10,694 nt of DNA from Chromera velia (taxonomy: Eukaryota; Sar; Chromeraceae), in assembly GCA_018398765.1 (NCBI GenBank), contig JAHBMJ010003462.1, positions 1 to 10,694 on the forward strand, read 5' to 3'. Positions within the stretch are counted from its first letter, which is position 1. Each line of letters opens with the position of its first letter. A program made the position numbers and the translations under genes. Positions 8,001 to 10,694 of the stretch are shown here, in pieces. The notes beneath the pieces are model-generated. The model ran no database searches. It worked only from the letters and a program-made list of their open reading frames with translations, and was not told the origin of the DNA.

Positions 8001-8140
8001 GGCAGATTTCAGTGGGCCACAGGCCCACAGAGGCAACTTTCGGCGCCAAAGGCGCCTGGCGGCGGATTTTGGTGGGCGCCAAAGGCGCCCGAGAGAGGAT
8101 TTCGATGGGCACCGATAGCCCACCGGGCAGATTTCGGTGC
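8001..8140. repeat. Tandem array of four GC-rich hairpins, period about 30-33 bp
   Basis: Four consecutive inverted repeats are visible: GTGGGCC-aca-GGCCCAC (8012-8028), GGCGCC-aaa-GGCGCC (8042-8056), GGGCGCC-aaa-GGCGCCC (8074-8090), and TGGGC-N7-GCCCA (8106-8122). They are joined by related linkers resembling GGCGGATTTCGGT (8001-8011, 8031-8041, 8060-8073, 8091-8105) and followed by a partial fifth linker (8125-8140). The stems differ in sequence but keep their pairing and three stems have 3-nt loops, so changes look compensated or the units come from a family of dyad repeats. Function is unknown. Confidence 0.8.
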
Positions 8141-8254
8141 TTTTGATTGGAACTCTGATAAAAAAGTGGGTAGCGCCAAGGGGGTATAATACACATATTT
8201 TCGATCGCACAAGACGTTTTCACCATGACTGACGGTTATATATACCGACTTTAA
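8141..8254. other. Short spacer before the LINE, no feature recognised
   Basis: AT-rich sequence with a TATATATA run near 8237-8244. It separates the hairpin array from the 5' truncation point of the LINE. No target-site duplication matching the DNA after 10021 could be identified by eye. Confidence 0.4.
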
Positions 8255-9814
8255 AAAAACAGATTGTTTATTAATAATATTCATTCTACTTTGAGTGTTG
8301 AAAGGAGGGAAGCTGATAACGGCTTGGATAAAGAATTAGATACAGATGAAAGACAGAGGGGGGGAGACTGCGGAGAGAGGACTCCGAGGGAGGAGAGTGA
8401 AACAACGGAGCAGCGACCCCGCATCCCTGAGGAGGTAAGATTAGCGGACTTACTGCTTAAGAGCATAGGTTATGCAGACGATCTTATTATTTTTGCTCAC
8501 TTTTCTTCTGACCTGCAGTGGCGTTTGGACCGTTTGGCCTCTTATTGTCAGGAACATGGGTTGAAAGTGAATTTAAAGAAAACAAAAGTTCTTGTACTCT
8601 CAGGGTCAGGTGGGGAAATAGAAAGGGAAGTGACTTTTGAAGGGAAGACAGTTGAACGTGTAAAGAGCTATAAATACCTTCGGTGTCATGTGTTTGAGGG
8701 AGGGGATCCAAGAAAGTCAGTCAGGGACCGACTGGAAAGTGCTGAACGCTGTTTGGGGGCAGTGATGGGCACTTGTTCATCCTTAGCTCCTCTGCCCCCT
8801 CGATGCAAAGTTCGACGTTTACTGCAGGCGCTCTGGGAGCCGGTGGCAACGTACTCGCTGGAAGCCTTACTGGTAAGTCAGAGAGATATTGTTGCACCTG
8901 ATGCATTGCAGCTTTGATTTGTACGCTAAACATTCTGTTTGCCCTATAACTCTTTTAAGATGCCAACTTTGGTTTCGGTTGGTATGCGTCCCATGAGAGA
9001 GATCCTTTCTTGTCGGTTGGGAGGTTTCATAGAAAGTATAAAGAGAACAGAAAGGGAGGTTCCTCGGGCAGTCTGGGATGCATGGTACAGATCGCTGACC
9101 CCGGTATGGGCCAATTCAGCCAATAGCATGCTTCAGACATTCGCATCAGATCTTTTGAGAAAAGAAAGCCAGAGAGGGAGAAACGGAACGAATAAATGGA
9201 CATTCAGACAGAAAGTGAGGGAAAGGGAAGCCTCAGAATAGTTGTCGGAATGGTTGACTTCAAGACCCGTCGGCGAGCGTAGGCTTATCCGTTCATGTGA
9301 CATCTATCCACGCAACTCCCGACTGAGTAATTTTCAGATAGAGAACCGATCGCACCAGCGTCTGGCCATGTTGCTTTTAGGGAGGAGGGTTAGAAGAGGG
9401 TGGGGTCATACAGTTCAATTACGTACTCTGCCTCGCTTTCTCTTATTTGGTAGTTCTCTTTTCACCTCTCTCCTTTGAGCATATGCTGGTGGGGGAAAGA
9501 GACACGGTAGATCCTGCGAAGAACACTGTATTCACTGTCCTGCAGTCGAAGGCAAAAAGATGATCGACGATGCAGTGCATCGATTGTCTGCATGCGTGCA
9601 AACAGAGTAGCTTAGATCCAAACTTCACTTGCTGGCAGAGAGAGTGAAAGAAAGAACAGGAATCAGTGAAAGGGTCTGCAGAGCAAGATGGACTGCTGCA
9701 GCTGAGGGAAGAGGTATCGGGGAAGAAGAGACATATGTAAGAGAGCTCGTTTCATTTATTGTGGACCGGGAGCTAAAGAAGGTAAGTGCACTGATCGAAG
9801 CTTGTCTAAAATGA
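8255..9814 (+). pseudogene. LINE reverse transcriptase C-terminal part, five in-frame stops
   Basis: A single frame of 520 codons carries recognisable LINE protein. It starts at RLFINNIHSTL (RT region before motif C), has a charged insertion of about 50 residues rich in Glu/Arg, then the catalytic YADD box (8471-8482) in SIGYADDLIIF, the downstream LQWRLDRLASYCQEHGLKVN and KKTKV motifs, and a YKYL motif. The C-terminal part includes CLPYNSFKMPTL and a zinc knuckle C-x2-C-x13-H-x4-C (9527-9595). Stops occur at TGA 8915, TAA 8927, TAG 9239, TGA 9476 and TAG 9608, yet there is no frameshift and LINE-like residues continue across them. Each stop is one C-to-T change from CGA, CAA or CAG. The element is therefore dead as a protein source, decayed by substitution rather than indels. 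Confidence 0.8.
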
Positions 9815-9948
9815 GTGCACACACGTCTTGTATAGTTGTTCAGCCTTTAGCTTCAGCCTAGGCTACGGAGGGTCGTGGTTGTTCATATTTATGCAGAAGC
9901 AGGCTAAGCTGCGGCGGTTTGCTCCTTTTGTTTACAACTGCATGCATG

Positions 9949-10020
9949 GGTTGCCATTTGTCTCTGGTTTCAGAGACCCTAGGCTTAACCACAATTAAGG
10001 AAGTAAGTAAGTAAGTAAGT
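9949..10020 (+). repeat. LINE 3'-terminal stem-loop and (AAGT)n tail
   Basis: Inner stem GTCTCTG (9960-9966) and CAGAGAC (9971-9977) is perfect with a GTTT loop; outer stem GGTTGCC (9949-9955) pairs with GGC-TT-AACC (9982-9990) with a 2-nt bulge. ACAATTAAGG and AAGT repeated five times (10001-10020) follow. This arrangement of a hairpin directly before a short tandem repeat is known for LINEs whose reverse transcriptase binds its own 3' end. Confidence 0.75.
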
Positions 10021-10169
10021 ACAGACCGTCTTAGGTCCGTCTACTACTGTAAGCATGATGTTTTTAGGATTACGCTTAGAATTTAATACATATATTATAA
10101 TGTATATAGTAGCGATTATTAAATTAAAAAAAAAAAAAAACTAACCAGAAAATTGACATTAAAGTATAA

Positions 10170-10173
<4 letters not shown>

Positions 10174-10204
<31 letters not shown>
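10174..10204. repeat. (GT)n microsatellite
   Basis: About 15 uninterrupted GT dinucleotides, followed by TATATATA. Confidence 0.95.
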
Positions 10205-10211
<7 letters not shown>

Positions 10212-10277
10212 AATGTATGATAAGTGATAAGTGATTAATGATGCCCTAGAGCACTGTCGCTATTTTGTCTTATAGAG

Positions 10278-10284
10278 GTGTGTG

Positions 10285-10332
<48 letters not shown>
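10278..10332. repeat. (GT)n microsatellite with one TATATA interruption
   Basis: A GT tract broken once near 10285-10290 by TATATA, then more than 20 GT units. With the tract at 10174 it brackets about 75 bp of AT-rich DNA. Confidence 0.95.
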
Positions 10333-10334
<2 letters not shown>

Positions 10335-10362
10335 GCTAGTGACCATGTTTGATTTAATTATA

Positions 10363-10402
10363 TTTGATTTGATTTGATTTGATTTGATTTGATTTGATTT
10401 GA
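10363..10402. repeat. (TTTGA)n pentanucleotide microsatellite
   Basis: About eight perfect TTTGA units, running directly into an inverted-repeat cluster that reuses the same ATTTGAGG word. Confidence 0.9.
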
Positions 10403-10407
10403 GCTTC

Positions 10408-10452
10408 AACCTCAAATATTTGATATTTGAGGTAAGATTTGAGGTTAACCTC
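10408..10452. repeat. Nested inverted repeats built from AACCTCAAAT
   Basis: CCTCAAATAT (10410-10419) pairs with ATATTTGAGG (10423-10432) around a 3-nt loop; AACCTCAAAT (10408-10417) also pairs with ATTTGAGGTT (10437-10446); and GAGGTTAACCTC (10441-10452) is a perfect 12-bp palindrome. The alternatives are mutually exclusive foldings of the same DNA. Confidence 0.8.
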
Positions 10453-10694
10453 TTAGGGTTCCTCACTGAGTCACTGACTTACTGTCACTCTGATCATTTT
10501 TCTCATGACAATAGTTATCAGAACATTTCTGATGTGTGTTTCAAAAATTTAAAAAAATATATATATAATTATAACTTATCAGTTCCGTAAAAAAAATATG
10601 CCTGTGTGGCAGTGTATATACACTAGTCACTGAGACTCACTCTAGTACTAATAGAGATTAAGAACGTAAAATTGATAGATTTGAAATTGCATAT

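Larger units (their letters stand above)
8255..10021 (+). mobile_element. 5'-truncated non-LTR retrotransposon (LINE)
   Basis: The element enters in the middle of its reverse transcriptase, runs through the C-terminal part of the ORF to TGA 9812-9814, then a roughly 200-bp 3' UTR, and ends with a stem-loop plus five AAGT units (10001-10020). Loss of the 5' part (endonuclease, RT fingers and first palm motifs) is typical of incomplete target-primed reverse transcription. Its 3' end is shared with the copy at 3391-3456, showing that the family spread in this genome. The clade cannot be set from this fragment; the tail architecture resembles LINEs whose RT recognises a 3' stem-loop (for example eel UnaL2). 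Confidence 0.85.
10022..10694. other. AT-rich non-coding DNA with simple repeats
   Basis: No gene was recognised. It contains an A15 tract (10126-10140), an AT-rich imperfect dyad (about 10080-10125), two long GT tracts, a pentanucleotide tract, nested inverted repeats (10408-10452) and a 14-bp palindrome AGTGTATATACACT (10611-10624). Confidence 0.65.

Noticed and set aside
8001-8140. CRISPR array
   Set aside because: The repeated parts are short diverged hairpins with related linkers, not identical repeats with unique spacers, and the context is eukaryotic.
7791-8284. Minus-strand frames across the hairpin array
   Set aside because: Their repetitive APLAP/GAFGA-type peptides arise from the near-33-bp repeat and no start, domain or splice context supports translation.
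8873-8959. 87-nt intron in the LINE ORF
   Set aside because: The ends fit (GTAAGT, TTTTAAG) and the length is in frame, but the translated interior reads as LINE protein (DALQL, FCLPYNSFK), so substitution decay is simpler.

Overview
The window looks like nuclear DNA from a photosynthetic eukaryote with a complex (secondary) plastid. The evidence is a light-dependent protochlorophyllide oxidoreductase (LPOR) preceded by a signal peptide and a transit-peptide-like stretch with a Phe at its start, a GT-AG intron in a secreted Cys-rich gene, a decayed non-LTR retrotransposon, and long AT-rich spacers with GT and pentanucleotide microsatellites. A chromerid alga (Chromera-like) fits best, but that is an inference from overall style; other red-lineage algae are not excluded.

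Layout. 8-883 (minus): a hypothetical reading frame, open except for one in-frame TGA. 884-1460: spacer upstream of LPOR, probably a divergent promoter. 1461-2807 (plus): single-exon LPOR-family protein whose usual active-site Cys (Cys226 in Synechocystis numbering) is Leu. 2808-4016: AT-rich spacer with a 66-bp copy of the retrotransposon 3' end. 4048-4209 (plus): a weak candidate Cys-rich exon. 4341-5330 (minus): two-exon secreted Cys-rich protein with CGDG-type (DUF4215/myxobacterial-type) repeats. 5331-5956: shared divergent promoter region with a GC-rich palindromic segment. 5957-6961 (plus): Bin3/MePCE-type RNA 5'-phosphate methyltransferase, interrupted by one in-frame TAA or containing an unresolved intron. 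6983-7330 (plus): Pro-rich frame that continues in the same frame after the Bin3 stop. 7331-8000: non-coding, G-rich on the plus strand. 8001-8140: an array of four consecutive GC-rich hairpins with a period of about 30-33 bp. 8255-10021 (plus): 5'-truncated LINE with a YADD reverse transcriptase, a C-terminal CCHC knuckle and a 3' hairpin followed by (AAGT)n. 10022-10694: AT-rich DNA with poly(A), two GT tracts, a (TTTGA)n tract and nested inverted repeats.

The genes do not form a pathway: LPOR belongs to chlorophyll synthesis in the plastid, the Cys-rich protein to the secretory route or cell surface, and Bin3 to RNA 5'-end modification. The most notable signals are the Cys-to-Leu change in an otherwise well-conserved LPOR, the hairpin array, the LINE 3' hairpin kept in two places, and a recurring pattern of single in-frame stop codons with no frameshift. 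No new multi-gene system is evident.
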